From positions 17,137 through 81,136 of the IMG/VR virus record IMGVR_UViG_3300048582_000084: a stretch of DNA of 64,000 nt. The stretch is one strand, 5' to 3'. How positions within the stretch are numbered: position 1 is the stretch's first letter; each line of letters starts with the position of its first letter. A program made the translations under genes and the position numbers. Below the pieces are notes generated by a model. It saw nothing but the letters and a program-made list of their open reading frames with translations. It ran no database searches and had not been told where the DNA came from. The DNA is from a virus. This document shows positions 25,661 through 34,004 of the stretch, one piece after another.

Positions 25661-25981
25661 TCAGCGAGCTGTCATGAACTCACCCCGGTCGATGCGTCGC
25701 CGCATGCTTCCTGGGATGTTGGTCTTCGGATAGGTCTTCTTGCTGACGCGATGGAACAGGCGGCGAGGGATCATAGATGCCTCACCGTTCGTCTTGAGGG
25801 GCGCGGGCTCCATGACACCACCGACCGTCAGCGCGGTCAGCTTGTTGTCGCGGCGAACCTGCTTCGCGCGGTTGCGGCGGGAAGCGCGGTACGTGCGCGC
25901 AGATCGGGCAGCAGACGCCTTGCCAGAGGCCAGCCGCGCGCGAGCGCGCTTAGAAGACCGATAGGCGACGGGGCGAGGCAT
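25661..25981 (-). CDS. Small very basic protein, unknown
   Basis: 106 residues, with a very Arg/Lys/Ala/Ser-rich N-terminal half (RSSKRARARLASGKASAARS) and another basic end. It probably binds nucleic acid through charge. Its ATG overlaps the stop of the preceding gene (TAATG). No family recognised. Confidence 0.65.
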   Translation of the reverse strand: MPRPVAYRSSKRARARLASGKASAARSARTYRASRRNRAKQVRRDNKLTALTVGGVMEPAPLKTNGEASMIPRRLFHRVSKKTYPKTNIPGSMRRRIDRGEFMTAR

Positions 25982-26325
25982 TAGGTGCCATCCTTTCGAA
26001 TAATCTCAGCAAGGCCCCGAAGCAATTCCAACTGCGCCTCTGCGTCGAGCATTGCGCGCCGCTTAGTTTCTGCAACGGCGTTATCGAAGGCGTCTTGATC
26101 CACCACGCGGGCCGAGACGATTTCTTCGGTAGCAATCACCATTTCGCCGTCGAGGGAGATGAGTCGATGGCTGGAGTTATCAGGGTCGTTGTAGCGCCGA
26201 GTCCCGATCTTGGGCGCGAGGCTTTCTAGCTGTTCTAGCGCCGCTTCTTGGGTGCCAAACGTAAGTCTGTGAGAAATCGGCGTGTACTTACCTGTGACGA
26301 TTTCTAGGTAGAAAGTAGTCACCAT
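25981..26325 (-). CDS. Small protein, unknown
   Basis: 114 residues, alpha/beta N-terminal half (TTFYLEIVTGKYTPISHRLTF) and helical C-terminal half. The start overlaps the stop of the 26325-26579 gene, the stop overlaps the next start, so it belongs to the same unit. No family recognised. Confidence 0.6.
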   Translation of the reverse strand: MVTTFYLEIVTGKYTPISHRLTFGTQEAALEQLESLAPKIGTRRYNDPDNSSHRLISLDGEMVIATEEIVSARVVDQDAFDNAVAETKRRAMLDAEAQLELLRGLAEIIRKDGT

Positions 26326-26579
26326 CAGTTTGACTCCTTAATCATAGGTTCGTAGGTCATGGCGAAAATATCAGGCTTGCACGGGTAACACTCACCCTGG
26401 ACGCCTCGGATAACCCAATCCGACGGCGATGCCGTCATTGAGCCCTCAAGCGTGTGGATCACCAGGGTTTCGTATTCGCTGCTCTCCCATTCAGCGTCCC
26501 GTAGAATGTGATGAAGGTCAGCCAACGCCGCCTCGGAGATGTCTTCTCCCGCAGGCGGTAGTTGGACTGCCTCAATCAC
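26325..26579 (-). CDS. Conserved phage protein, unknown
   Basis: 84 residues. The C-terminal segment SDWVIRGVQGECYPCKPDIFAMTYEPM is a pattern found in many unrelated phage genomes (WIIRG..GE.YPCKPDIF..TYE); no biochemical role is known to me. Located in a run of overlapping small genes downstream of Pnkp. Confidence 0.75.
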   Translation of the reverse strand: MIEAVQLPPAGEDISEAALADLHHILRDAEWESSEYETLVIHTLEGSMTASPSDWVIRGVQGECYPCKPDIFAMTYEPMIKESN

Positions 26580-26605
26580 GACAGGCTTCTTTCGGTAGAA
26601 GGGAA

Positions 26606-26791
26606 TTAGCCGTCCCTCCGCGTGACACCGAGCCAGTTATCCAGCGCGCCCTCTTCAATCGAACGGCGGCGTGAAAAACTATCGAGATAGGCAGCGGCGG
26701 CTTCCGGATTGTACTTCCGGATCAGGCTCGCGATATAGCGAGCCTGCGCGAGCGTCTTCACCTTCACAGGCGGTTCAGCCATAGTATTCAT
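26606..26791 (-). CDS. Small helical protein, unknown
   Basis: 61 residues, helical and basic. Its start overlaps the Pnkp stop (ATGA), so it is translated with Pnkp. No family recognised. Confidence 0.6.
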   Translation of the reverse strand: MNTMAEPPVKVKTLAQARYIASLIRKYNPEAAAAYLDSFSRRRSIEEGALDNWLGVTRRDG

Positions 26792-27774
26792 TTTTGGTCC
26801 TTAGTTTTTCTGAGGTCAGTGACGTGGATATTCTTCAATCCATCCCCGTTGAGGATGTCCTTCAAGGCGCTCTTCATCATCTTGTGGTGACGCTCGACCA
26901 GGGTCTCTCCGTCTTTGACGACGTCGAGACGCCACCCGCCATCGCGCATCTTGTCCGACAGCGGTCGGTCGATGACGATGTACTCCACAACCGTTTTCGC
27001 AGGCGCGAGAGCAACGGACGCGAGGCGGTCCTTGCGACGAAGATGCGTCGCATCGATAATCGTGGGGAGACCGTACTTGAGGCGGGTCTTCACAAGGTCA
27101 TGGACGTAGCTGAACACCCGCGCGTTCTGCGACTGGTCGCGAAAGTCCCCGAGCATTTCGGCGCGGACCTTGTCCGACGAAACGACCGACCCCTCGGTCC
27201 CAGAGAACTGGGTCAGATAGGAAGTCTTCCCCGCCCCGCTCGGGCCGACCATGAGACGCAACAGGATTTCCTGTGGCTTCGGCGTGTAGGCGAATCCAGC
27301 AGGCGATGTGTCGAAGTCGCCGGGCGCGCACTGGAACACGGTAATCCCGTTCTCGCGCCACATGTCCACAACACGCTGACGGTCATCCACGACGAACCAG
27401 ATGTCGTGGCCCTCGGCGCGGAGCGCATCGAGCATTTCGCGCTTGATGATGCTGTCCTCACGGCTGTCCTTGGCAGGACGCATGCGGAGGTCGAGCGACC
27501 TCAGAAGCCCGCCGTAGACGTGCTTGTTGAGCCACTCCACAGTCGTCTGGCGATGTTCCTCGCCGCGTCCCGAGCAGAACACAACGCGGAACTTACCGGC
27601 GCAATCGAACAGCAGGAACTGGCAGAACGAGACCACATCTTCGATGGGCGGGTCCTTGTCCATCTCTGCGAAGAACAAGTCCCAACGCTTCGGCTTATTC
27701 GCAACATGGTGGCGGCGGTGTTCGACACACGCGAGCGTGCCATCGATATCAAAGATGACGGTCTTCATTCTCAT
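26788..27774 (-). CDS. pnkp: Polynucleotide phosphatase/kinase (Pnkp), phosphatase first
   Basis: 328 residues. The N-terminal half is a HAD phosphatase (VIFDIDGTLACVEHRR, SGRGEEHR, VVDDRQRVVDMW), the 3'-phosphatase type of T4 Pnkp. The C-terminal half is a P-loop kinase with GPSGAGKTSY (about residue 183), SSDKVRAEM and IIDATHLRRKDR. In T4 Pnkp the kinase comes first, so the domain order is reversed; it resembles the order in animal PNKP. The enzyme removes 2',3'-cyclic or 3' phosphates and adds 5' phosphates, preparing cut RNA (or DNA) for the Rnl1 and Rnl5 ligases. The start follows AGGAGCCAAAAATG. Confidence 0.92.
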   Translation of the reverse strand: MRMKTVIFDIDGTLACVEHRRHHVANKPKRWDLFFAEMDKDPPIEDVVSFCQFLLFDCAGKFRVVFCSGRGEEHRQTTVEWLNKHVYGGLLRSLDLRMRPAKDSREDSIIKREMLDALRAEGHDIWFVVDDRQRVVDMWRENGITVFQCAPGDFDTSPAGFAYTPKPQEILLRLMVGPSGAGKTSYLTQFSGTEGSVVSSDKVRAEMLGDFRDQSQNARVFSYVHDLVKTRLKYGLPTIIDATHLRRKDRLASVALAPAKTVVEYIVIDRPLSDKMRDGGWRLDVVKDGETLVERHHKMMKSALKDILNGDGLKNIHVTDLRKTKDQK

Positions 27775-27794
27775 TTTTGGCTCCTGATTTATGT

Positions 27795-27818
27795 CTTCTC
27801 TATGAGGGTAGAGTATTC
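27795..27818. repeat. AGGGT-GAGTATTC element, copy 1
   Basis: TTCTCT followed after 3 bases by AGGGTAGAGTATTC (one base different from the other copies). It sits between the Pnkp ribosome site and the end of the 27820 gene. Four copies of this element occur in the window. Confidence 0.6.
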
Positions 27819-27819
27819 C

Positions 27820-28272
27820 CTACTTGGTCCCGTCGAATTGGTGAGGGTACTTGTCCCTGAAGCGCATGGCCTGGATTGTCTGTACGGCGGTCTCAGTCTT
27901 CAACTGCTTCACCACCTCGTCTTTTGGCGCGACGACCCAAGTCTGCCCCCGCGCGCCGCGCCGAGTTACCCGCTTATTGTCAAAACGGTCTAGTACATGC
28001 TTCTTAATCCTTGTCGCCATCAATCGGCTTTGGACAGGAATGATTTCGGCACAAACAATGGTGGGATTGACACATCGGATATCTTCGACACGCTTCTCCG
28101 CATTTTTCGAAAGACCTACACGACATTCGCCGTGCTTTGTAGCGGCCACGTATATGTAGGTGGGTAGGGCGTCTTTGCGGTACATTTTAGCTTTCCGCTC
28201 AAGATCTTTCACCGTACTAATCTGTAAGTTTTGTTTGCGTGGTGTGATGTACAATTTTGTCTCCTTAGTCAA
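27820..28272 (-). CDS. GIY-YIG-like (T5orf172/Mug113) protein
   Basis: 150 residues. TYIYVAATKHGECRVGLSKNAEKRVEDI matches the T5orf172/Mug113 pattern (iYvi...kvGiS.n...R...l), a branch of the GIY-YIG nuclease superfamily. Catalytic Arg (KRVEDI) and Tyr are visible; basic N- and C-terminal tails suggest nucleic-acid binding. It might be a homing-type nuclease or a helper in DNA processing. It lies between the Cas4-like nuclease and Pnkp. Confidence 0.65.
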   Translation of the reverse strand: MTKETKLYITPRKQNLQISTVKDLERKAKMYRKDALPTYIYVAATKHGECRVGLSKNAEKRVEDIRCVNPTIVCAEIIPVQSRLMATRIKKHVLDRFDNKRVTRRGARGQTWVVAPKDEVVKQLKTETAVQTIQAMRFRDKYPHQFDGTK

Positions 28273-28296
28273 AAGGGAGGCCCGAAGGCCTCCCTA
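28271..28296 (-). terminator. Terminator after the Cas4-like gene
   Basis: Stem GGGAGGCC/GGCCTCCC, loop CGAA, T4 on the minus strand. Confidence 0.8.
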
Positions 28297-28301
28297 CTTA
28301 C

Positions 28302-29381
28302 CTATTCGTCCTTCGGACTCCGCACCGTCAAGCGCTCGCTTGGCGAGCCCTCGACCATGTAGTCCGCGAGGTCGATGCCAGTGTCCTCAACAACGCGATC
28401 CATATCGACGCTCTTGCGTCCCGCCATCTTCGTCCACGACACGGACGAGCCGTCCGAAAGATTTGCCCACCTTTTGCCGATCCCGATCAGGAAGGTCTTG
28501 ATGGCTTCCTGGGCTGCGGCCTTGTCGGTCTTTGCCGCCTTCTCTCGCGCAGACGCGTCGCGCTCTCGCACGACCAGTGTGGTCAGGGTCTGTTCGTCGT
28601 TCAGGGCGAGGTCGGATCGACGCTTCTTCGTCCCCGGCGTTTCCTCTGGAATGCGCCCTACCTGGGCCAGCGAGCATTGCTGCTGAAACGGGCAGTAGTC
28701 GCACTCAGCACCACCACGAAGCTTGCCTTCTGCGGCAAGGGCCTTGGCCTCGGTGGCCTCGTAGACGAGGTCTGCTCGCTTCTTGCACGCCTCATAGATC
28801 GCTGGATCGCGCTTGATGACGAACGGACGGACGTCGTCCAGCCAGGACGCGTTGATGTAGAGAATGACGGCATAGTTGGGACGATGGTTCGTCGTTTCCC
28901 ACACCAAGCCCATCTGCTGTTGCACCTGACCGGCGTGAACCGGCTTGGGCTCCTTTAGATCGAGACGCGAATCGAAGGTCTTGATTTCGACTAGGATTTC
29001 GTCGCCTTCGATGTCGTCAATCCCGTAGTCCTTGAGGGCATCCCTCGGAAGGCCGGTGATCAGCCCGTCAGGCGTCGCGGATAGTCGGTCCTTGATCAGG
29101 GTGACTTGGTCGTCGCCCGCCCACAAGATGTGGGCGTCATCGGGAAGCTGCGACCGCAGCGCCGGGACCACGTAGTGGGCTTCCAGAAGGCTTCCGCGCG
29201 TCGTCGCGCCATAGCTCTCCTTGAAGTCGGGATCAGGCTTGTAGCCTCGCTTCACGAAGAACGTGCGCCGAATGCACTGGAACTGCTCCGATGCACCGAC
29301 CGTCTTGGAGCGGTCATGCTCCCATACGCGTTTGTTGCTGTCGGCGTGGCCGTCAAATACGCGCTTAAAATTCAAACTCAA
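28302..29381 (-). CDS. Cas4/RecB-type PD-(D/E)XK exonuclease
   Basis: 359 residues. The nuclease core is present: RGSLLEAHYV, LSATPDGLI (Asp), ILVEIKTFD (the E-x-K motif), QVQQQMGLV (QxxxY-like), and an iron-sulphur-type Cys cluster, the last three Cys in ECDYCPFQQQC with a fourth Cys, possibly at CIRRTFF, near the N-terminus. Such phage proteins degrade or process DNA ends for recombination. It is coupled by overlap to the 29378 gene. Confidence 0.85.
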   Translation of the reverse strand: MSLNFKRVFDGHADSNKRVWEHDRSKTVGASEQFQCIRRTFFVKRGYKPDPDFKESYGATTRGSLLEAHYVVPALRSQLPDDAHILWAGDDQVTLIKDRLSATPDGLITGLPRDALKDYGIDDIEGDEILVEIKTFDSRLDLKEPKPVHAGQVQQQMGLVWETTNHRPNYAVILYINASWLDDVRPFVIKRDPAIYEACKKRADLVYEATEAKALAAEGKLRGGAECDYCPFQQQCSLAQVGRIPEETPGTKKRRSDLALNDEQTLTTLVVRERDASAREKAAKTDKAAAQEAIKTFLIGIGKRWANLSDGSSVSWTKMAGRKSVDMDRVVEDTGIDLADYMVEGSPSERLTVRSPKDE

Positions 29382-29818
29382 GGTAGTTTAAGCTCTTTCA
29401 GCGCTGCCTCAAAAGTCGTTTGGGCAGCGTCCGCTGTAGTGAATGCGCTCTCCGGATATCGAATCAGCGTTTTCGCCGCCTGCGTGACCGGGACGAAAAG
29501 TACTTTATCGATGGGGAGAGCAGCGCAGGCGATGATATCAATGTCGTCCTGCGTGTAATGGGTAAGGCTCACCGCGTGGCTGTTCTTGTTGGCGTATCTG
29601 CCGCGCGCAGTGATGAACTTGAAACTACCGCCGTCGCGGTACTGCGTAGACTTCGTCTGGATTCGGACAGATTTCCCATCCACGAAGGCCAGTACGTCGA
29701 AGGAAAACCCTTCTCCTGCCTCCATGGATGAAATACCCAACTTCCGAAGTGTGTAGAGGACCAACGCGACACCTTGAGCCCCGACGAGGGCGTAGTTCTT
29801 AGGCGCTAGTTTCGTCAG
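29378..29818 (-). CDS. PD-(D/E)XK endonuclease-like protein
   Basis: About 146 residues if translation begins at the CTG at 29818, whose CTGA overlaps the stop of the exonuclease gene; no ATG/GTG/TTG lies close, and longer frames run deep into the exonuclease gene. FDVLAFVDGKSVRIQTKST is the D...(V/I)Q-x-K core of the small PD-(D/E)XK family used by Holliday-junction resolvases and intron-type nucleases. The start is uncertain; the core is clear. AAAGTACTTT lies inside the gene. Confidence 0.6.
   Translation of the reverse strand: MTKLAPKNYALVGAQGVALVLYTLRKLGISSMEAGEGFSFDVLAFVDGKSVRIQTKSTQYRDGGSFKFITARGRYANKNSHAVSLTHYTQDDIDIIACAALPIDKVLFVPVTQAAKTLIRYPESAFTTADAAQTTFEAALKELKLP
29497..29507. 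repeat. AAAGTACTTTA motif copy 3
   Basis: Exact AAAGTACTTTA within the PD-(D/E)XK-like gene. Confidence 0.6.
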
Positions 29819-30390
29819 GGGTCCATTCCATAATGGCGGCAAAGAGCGCCGTAAACCTTGATAGTTGCGCGCACGTCCACAAGAGCGTCGTGTGCGCCAT
29901 CGAAGTCTTCCTGAAAGAAGAACTTGTGGCACTCGGACAGGCTAGGGAACTTGTAAGCGTCGTTCACGTATGGGTTTCGATTTGGTAGTTTCAATACGGG
30001 CTTTGCAGCGCGCATGGTACAGAGCGGAGGTTTACCTTCGAAAGGTTTTGCCTCGCTCTTGATCCGCGCCAGGGCGTTCTCGATAACCGGGACGTCGTAC
30101 TCGGCGTTGTGGATGACAAACTTTGTTGCAACGCCCGTGAGAGCGAGGAACACAGACATCACGTCAGGGAGAGCCAGACCTTCGGCTTCGGCCTTGGCGT
30201 GGCTGATTCCGTGAATTGCGGCAACCTCGTCCGAAATAGTCCAGTACGTCGGGTAAACGATGTTGTTGAGAGCGACGATTTCGTTGAGGTCGTCGTCTGT
30301 TAGGACAGCAGCCAACTGCACGATATCAGGCAGCGGCTGGCGGGGTTTGATCTTACCCGTTGTTTCTGTGTCGAAAAAGAGAATAGGCAT
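29815..30390 (-). CDS. DnaQ-like 3'-5' exonuclease
   Basis: 191 residues. Exonuclease motifs: ExoI FFDTETTG (D, E), ExoII HNAEYDVPVI, ExoIII HDALVDVRAT. Phage versions help proofreading, RNA primer removal or DNA degradation. The DNA polymerase of this phage has its own exonuclease domain, so this is an added activity. Located with the other nucleases. Confidence 0.9.
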   Translation of the reverse strand: MPILFFDTETTGKIKPRQPLPDIVQLAAVLTDDDLNEIVALNNIVYPTYWTISDEVAAIHGISHAKAEAEGLALPDVMSVFLALTGVATKFVIHNAEYDVPVIENALARIKSEAKPFEGKPPLCTMRAAKPVLKLPNRNPYVNDAYKFPSLSECHKFFFQEDFDGAHDALVDVRATIKVYGALCRHYGMDP

Positions 30391-30396
30391 CTCGGC

Positions 30397-30522
30397 CTAC
30401 TTCTTCTTTAGGAGGAAGGCGAGGAGAATAATCCCCCCGCCCGCCACCAGAGCTACAGACGCAAGCTGCAACACGAAGATCACCCCCAGGACCGCGAGCG
30501 CGGCTTCTGGGATTTGGGTCAT
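30397..30522 (-). CDS. 41-residue membrane protein
   Basis: Starts at the ATG at 30522 overlapping the upstream stop (ATGA). One long hydrophobic span (AALAVLGVIFVLQLASVALV and following) with a KKK end. Probably a small inner-membrane protein paired with the next gene. Confidence 0.6.
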   Translation of the reverse strand: MTQIPEAALAVLGVIFVLQLASVALVAGGGIILLAFLLKKK

Positions 30523-30776
30523 GCCTTTACCGTGGATGCCTTGAAGAAGCCGCCCACGAAGCCGAGCATAGCGCCGAGTTGCCACATTTCCAGCTTCTGC
30601 ATTCCGAGCGCGTTCAGGAATTCCCGAGACGTCTCGTCGAAGAAGAATCCGATCACCGCGCCCGCGAACGCGCCGAAGAGCGGCATGATCAGCGGGAGTA
30701 GCACTGCCGCGACAGCGACGCCTAGGGCGCTAAGTACAAATATCATAAATTTTTCCATGTAGTTTGCTTTCTTCAT
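30519..30776 (-). CDS. Small membrane protein, unknown
   Basis: 85 residues; two hydrophobic segments (FVLSALGVAVAAVLLPLIMP with FGAFAGAVIGFFF, and a weaker GAMLGFVGGFF). The layout could suit a holin-like or superinfection-related protein, but there is no proof. It begins just 4 bp after the DNA polymerase stop. Confidence 0.6.
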   Translation of the reverse strand: MKKANYMEKFMIFVLSALGVAVAAVLLPLIMPLFGAFAGAVIGFFFDETSREFLNALGMQKLEMWQLGAMLGFVGGFFKASTVKA

Positions 30777-30780
30777 TGTT

Positions 30781-32892
30781 TCAGTGGCAATCAGCCCAGT
30801 TCAGGCCGACCTTGAATTCACAATCAAGAGGACAAAGGAATTCGAAATGCTTCTCGACTTCCTTGATTGCCTCTTTAACTGCTGTTCCGATTCGGCGGAT
30901 TTCCGGCGACTTCCCCCAGAACCAGTCCTGAAGATGCTTGGCCTTGTGCGCCTTGATCTTCTTTTCATCTTCCCAGGTCGAGTAGTCGGTATCGTTCTTA
31001 TATTCACACAACATGTTGTATGTCGATTCCGCGCGCACCGCTATTTGTAGCTCGTCGTGGAAATAGCCAAGGATCGCGAAGTCGCCGTCCCAGCCGTGTT
31101 TCCATCCCGTGCCGAGAAGCTTCTCCTCCAAAAGAACGGACCACTTCTTAGCCACCAACGCGCCTGCCGATTGAAGGGACGTATTGAGGGCCTTGTGTTC
31201 ACTGCGAACGTGCAGTCGCCCGCCGTCGAGGGCTGGAATCCAGCCGTTTCGGGTGACCTGTTTGTTGAGGCGTTTGACCACTTCGCCGTATGCAGGAACC
31301 GCCTTCATGAAATTCTTCTTGATGCGTCTTCCGGCCTCGGAACCTTGGTCGATGATACTACCTAGCTTGGCGTCCCCCGCGCCGTATAATAGGGCGTACA
31401 GCGTAGTTTTTGCGTTGTCCCGTGTAGGGACGCCGAAAGCTTTCTGGTTCTCGCTGTGAACGTCGCCCTCGATGACAATGCGGGCGTACTCGCCGCCATC
31501 GAATTCGGCCAGGACGTCCGCGAAGCACCTAATCTCGATACCCGACAAGTCGGTTCCGAATTGCAGCCAGCCCTTAGGAACATGCCACAGCTTCCGCATC
31601 TCGACGCCGTAGGGCGACCGCACAGCGGGGCACTGAGACATGTTAGGCTTGGCGTGCGTGACGCGGCGGGTGACTGCGCCTAGGCCGTTTACGGACCCAT
31701 GGACCTTGCCGTCTCTGACGAGTTTCAGCCAGCCGTTCTTGCCCTCGGCAAGCTGACCAATACGCTTCTGAACGAGGAAGTAGTCCGCGAGGTACTTGGC
31801 CTCAGGAACCGTCGTGACGAGCTTGTCGTAGAGTTCCTGTTCGGACTCTTCGATGCCGTCTTCGTCTTCGTCCAGCTCGCCCACAAGGTCGCGTAGAACG
31901 TCCTCGCTGACTTTGGGCTTGCCGGTGTCGGTGAACTGTTTCGGCTTCCAACCGTAGCCCCGTTGCAGGCGGTCAGCGATTTGATCGCGGCTGCCTGGAT
32001 TGAATTCTTCCAGCTTGACAGGACAGAAGGGTGCGCCCGCTGTGCGTGAGGCCTTCAGCGGGTCCTTGTAGTTGAGCGTTTTCTGTGGGGTGATGGTACT
32101 AGCTTCACGCCACGCCATAGGGCGGTCTCGATTGTCCTTCTCCCACTTTTCAGCCTTCCACCAGGGGCGGAACTGAGAAAGTAGGAAGCCTTCGATCTGT
32201 GCTTTCTCTTCGCTGAGTCGGGCGTAGAGCGCCTTCGCCTCTTCCTCGTTGAAGGGGAAGCCGTTGTGTTCGATCTTCGTCAGAAGATTGGCGAACTGAT
32301 GCTCCAGCCGAATTGCTTCCTGGCTGTAGTTCATTCGTGCAATCTGGCGTTCGACATACCGCCACAGCTCGACGTTCACGACGACGTCCTGGCGGGCGTA
32401 GGTCTCCATCTCAGGAGTCCAAACCGCCCAGTCCTCGATGCCGCCTTCTCCGAATTCGGCCTTGTGTACGCCGATGCGGTAGCCCCAAGCCTTGAGCGAG
32501 TGCATGCCGATCAGTTTGCCGGGGAGCGAACCCTTCCGGAACTTGACGAAGTCGTCGTCCTTGATGTCGGAGAACAGTAGCCGCGTCAGGATCAATGTGT
32601 CGCGGATTAGTCCGGACACTTCAAACCAAGGGTACAAGTCCTCAAGCGTGGGGATATCATAGCCGATCAAATTGTGCCCTACCAACAGATCAGCACTCAT
32701 TAGCAAGCGAAGGCCGTCTTCGATCCAACCGTCGCATGGGGCTACTTCGGCGGCTCGGTGTAATTGAACGTCTGCCCTATTTCGAAAGACCATCTCTTTA
32801 TCTGAGTCAATGTCACGGACGATAAGGAGGTGAACCTTGGTAACACTTCTCCGCAGCCCGTCCGCTTCAATATCCCATGTTAGGCGCTTCAT
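30781..32892 (-). CDS. Family A DNA polymerase
   Basis: 703 residues, T7-like size. The N-terminal 3'-5' exonuclease begins LTWDIEADGL, with a NLIGYDIPTL motif and a Y-x-x-x-D (YARQDVVVNV). The polymerase part has DLSGIEIRCFAD (motif A), TTLYALLYGAGD (motif B) and YFHDELQIAV (motif C). There is no 5' nuclease domain. This is the replicative polymerase, working with the primase/ATPase at 54220. It is followed by small membrane-protein genes. Confidence 0.95.
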   Translation of the reverse strand: MKRLTWDIEADGLRRSVTKVHLLIVRDIDSDKEMVFRNRADVQLHRAAEVAPCDGWIEDGLRLLMSADLLVGHNLIGYDIPTLEDLYPWFEVSGLIRDTLILTRLLFSDIKDDDFVKFRKGSLPGKLIGMHSLKAWGYRIGVHKAEFGEGGIEDWAVWTPEMETYARQDVVVNVELWRYVERQIARMNYSQEAIRLEHQFANLLTKIEHNGFPFNEEEAKALYARLSEEKAQIEGFLLSQFRPWWKAEKWEKDNRDRPMAWREASTITPQKTLNYKDPLKASRTAGAPFCPVKLEEFNPGSRDQIADRLQRGYGWKPKQFTDTGKPKVSEDVLRDLVGELDEDEDGIEESEQELYDKLVTTVPEAKYLADYFLVQKRIGQLAEGKNGWLKLVRDGKVHGSVNGLGAVTRRVTHAKPNMSQCPAVRSPYGVEMRKLWHVPKGWLQFGTDLSGIEIRCFADVLAEFDGGEYARIVIEGDVHSENQKAFGVPTRDNAKTTLYALLYGAGDAKLGSIIDQGSEAGRRIKKNFMKAVPAYGEVVKRLNKQVTRNGWIPALDGGRLHVRSEHKALNTSLQSAGALVAKKWSVLLEEKLLGTGWKHGWDGDFAILGYFHDELQIAVRAESTYNMLCEYKNDTDYSTWEDEKKIKAHKAKHLQDWFWGKSPEIRRIGTAVKEAIKEVEKHFEFLCPLDCEFKVGLNWADCH

Positions 32893-32894
32893 TT

Positions 32895-33446
32895 TTACTT
32901 ATTAACCCCAGTGTATTTGGCGAATGCTCCGTGATGCGTGATTGCCGCTTCTGCGTATGCTGCGGCAGCCTCTTCGGCACTATCGAAATGGCCTAGGAAG
33001 CGCTGTTTACCGCCGTGATATATGCAGGCTCGCCATTTGTCCCGTTCAGCGCGAAAAGTTACACCCTTAATTCCGCTCTTCGAATCTTTGTGATGGCGCC
33101 TATTATGTATGTTCTGAGTCCGTGAGGCTTCGCGCAGATTAGACGGCCTGTTGTTGGTGGGATTGCCGTCGATATGGTCGATTTCATCCGCTGGCCATCT
33201 GCCGTTCTCAAGAGCGAAAACTATTCGGTGTGCAAGGTGGTGGACGCCGCTTATACTAACGATGACGAACCCGTGTGTTTTATCTTTGTGCCCCGCTACT
33301 TGTCCCGCGAAGCGTGTATTCCATGTCTTTACGTGCCTACTATGTCCCGACCTTATTTTCCAAATCAGAGTCCCAGTTGTTTTATCTAGGTCCAGCCTCG
33401 TTCTTATGTAGGCGATAGCTTGTGGTGTTTCGTCTTTCTTTGGCAT
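32895..33446 (-). CDS. HNH endonuclease with AP2-like domain
   Basis: 183 residues. The HNH part is EIDHIDGNPTNNRPSNLREASRTQNIHN; the C-terminal AP2-like DNA-binding part is IKGVTFRAERDKWRACIYHGGKQRFLGHFDSAEEAAAAYAEAAITHHG. This pairing is a known type of phage free-standing homing endonuclease. It starts at ATG 33446, or at TTG 33461 with AGGAG just upstream inside the terminator. It lies 2 bp before the polymerase gene, a usual target neighbour. Confidence 0.9.
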   Translation of the reverse strand: MPKKDETPQAIAYIRTRLDLDKTTGTLIWKIRSGHSRHVKTWNTRFAGQVAGHKDKTHGFVIVSISGVHHLAHRIVFALENGRWPADEIDHIDGNPTNNRPSNLREASRTQNIHNRRHHKDSKSGIKGVTFRAERDKWRACIYHGGKQRFLGHFDSAEEAAAAYAEAAITHHGAFAKYTGVNK

Positions 33447-33447
33447 T

Positions 33448-33473
33448 AAAAGGAGACCCAAAGGTCTCCTTTA
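33448..33473 (-). terminator. Terminator after the lipoprotein gene
   Basis: Stem AAAGGAGACC/GGTCTCCTTT with T4 on the minus strand, between the lipoprotein end and the HNH start. Confidence 0.8.
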
Positions 33474-33476
33474 TAG

Positions 33477-33998
33477 TCACTGCGCCGCAGAGGGAACGAC
33501 GGACACGATGACCGGCTCAACGCGCAGACGAATCGGCTGAGTCGAGTAGAAGTAAGCACCAGACCACTGCCGATACTCACCGTTGGTGTTCCAGTAGTAG
33601 ATGTACGGGTTAGACGAGCCGTAAGTCCCCTCGTCAGAGGGCGCCTGCCGGGTCACGTACTGCGTACCGTTACCGGTACTGTGGCCGGTCACCCGATCTG
33701 GCTGAGTCAGGCGCTTGCTACCCGACGTCACCTTGCCACGGACGCCCTCGTACATGATGGGAGCGCCAGCCTCATTGAAGAGGACGATGAAGCCGAGCAG
33801 GTTCGGATTGGCTGTCAGTTCCAGCCGCCTGCGGACGTTGTCGATTTCCGCATTGTCGGTGAAGGAGATTGAGTTGGCAGCCTGTTGCGCCGCCTGCGCC
33901 TGCCGGTCGCGCGCGGTCGGTGCTGGGGCCTCCGGAACGCACGCCGAGAGGGCGAACATCAGCGGAGCGGCGAGCAGTAGAACGATGAGCTTCTTCAT
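33477..33998 (-). CDS. Phage-encoded lipoprotein
   Basis: 173 residues with a signal peptide (MKKLIVLLLAAPLMFA) and the lipobox LSAC, Cys at position 20. The mature part has a Gln/Ala-rich linker, then a beta-rich domain (NLLGFIVLFNEAGAPIMYEGVRGK) ending in VEPVIVSVVPSAAQ. Lipoproteins made by phages often block superinfection by shielding the receptor or act in the envelope. It is paired with the 34005 membrane protein (6 bp gap). Function not shown by sequence. Confidence 0.75.
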   Translation of the reverse strand: MKKLIVLLLAAPLMFALSACVPEAPAPTARDRQAQAAQQAANSISFTDNAEIDNVRRRLELTANPNLLGFIVLFNEAGAPIMYEGVRGKVTSGSKRLTQPDRVTGHSTGNGTQYVTRQAPSDEGTYGSSNPYIYYWNTNGEYRQWSGAYFYSTQPIRLRVEPVIVSVVPSAAQ

Positions 33999-34004
33999 GG
34001 GGGC

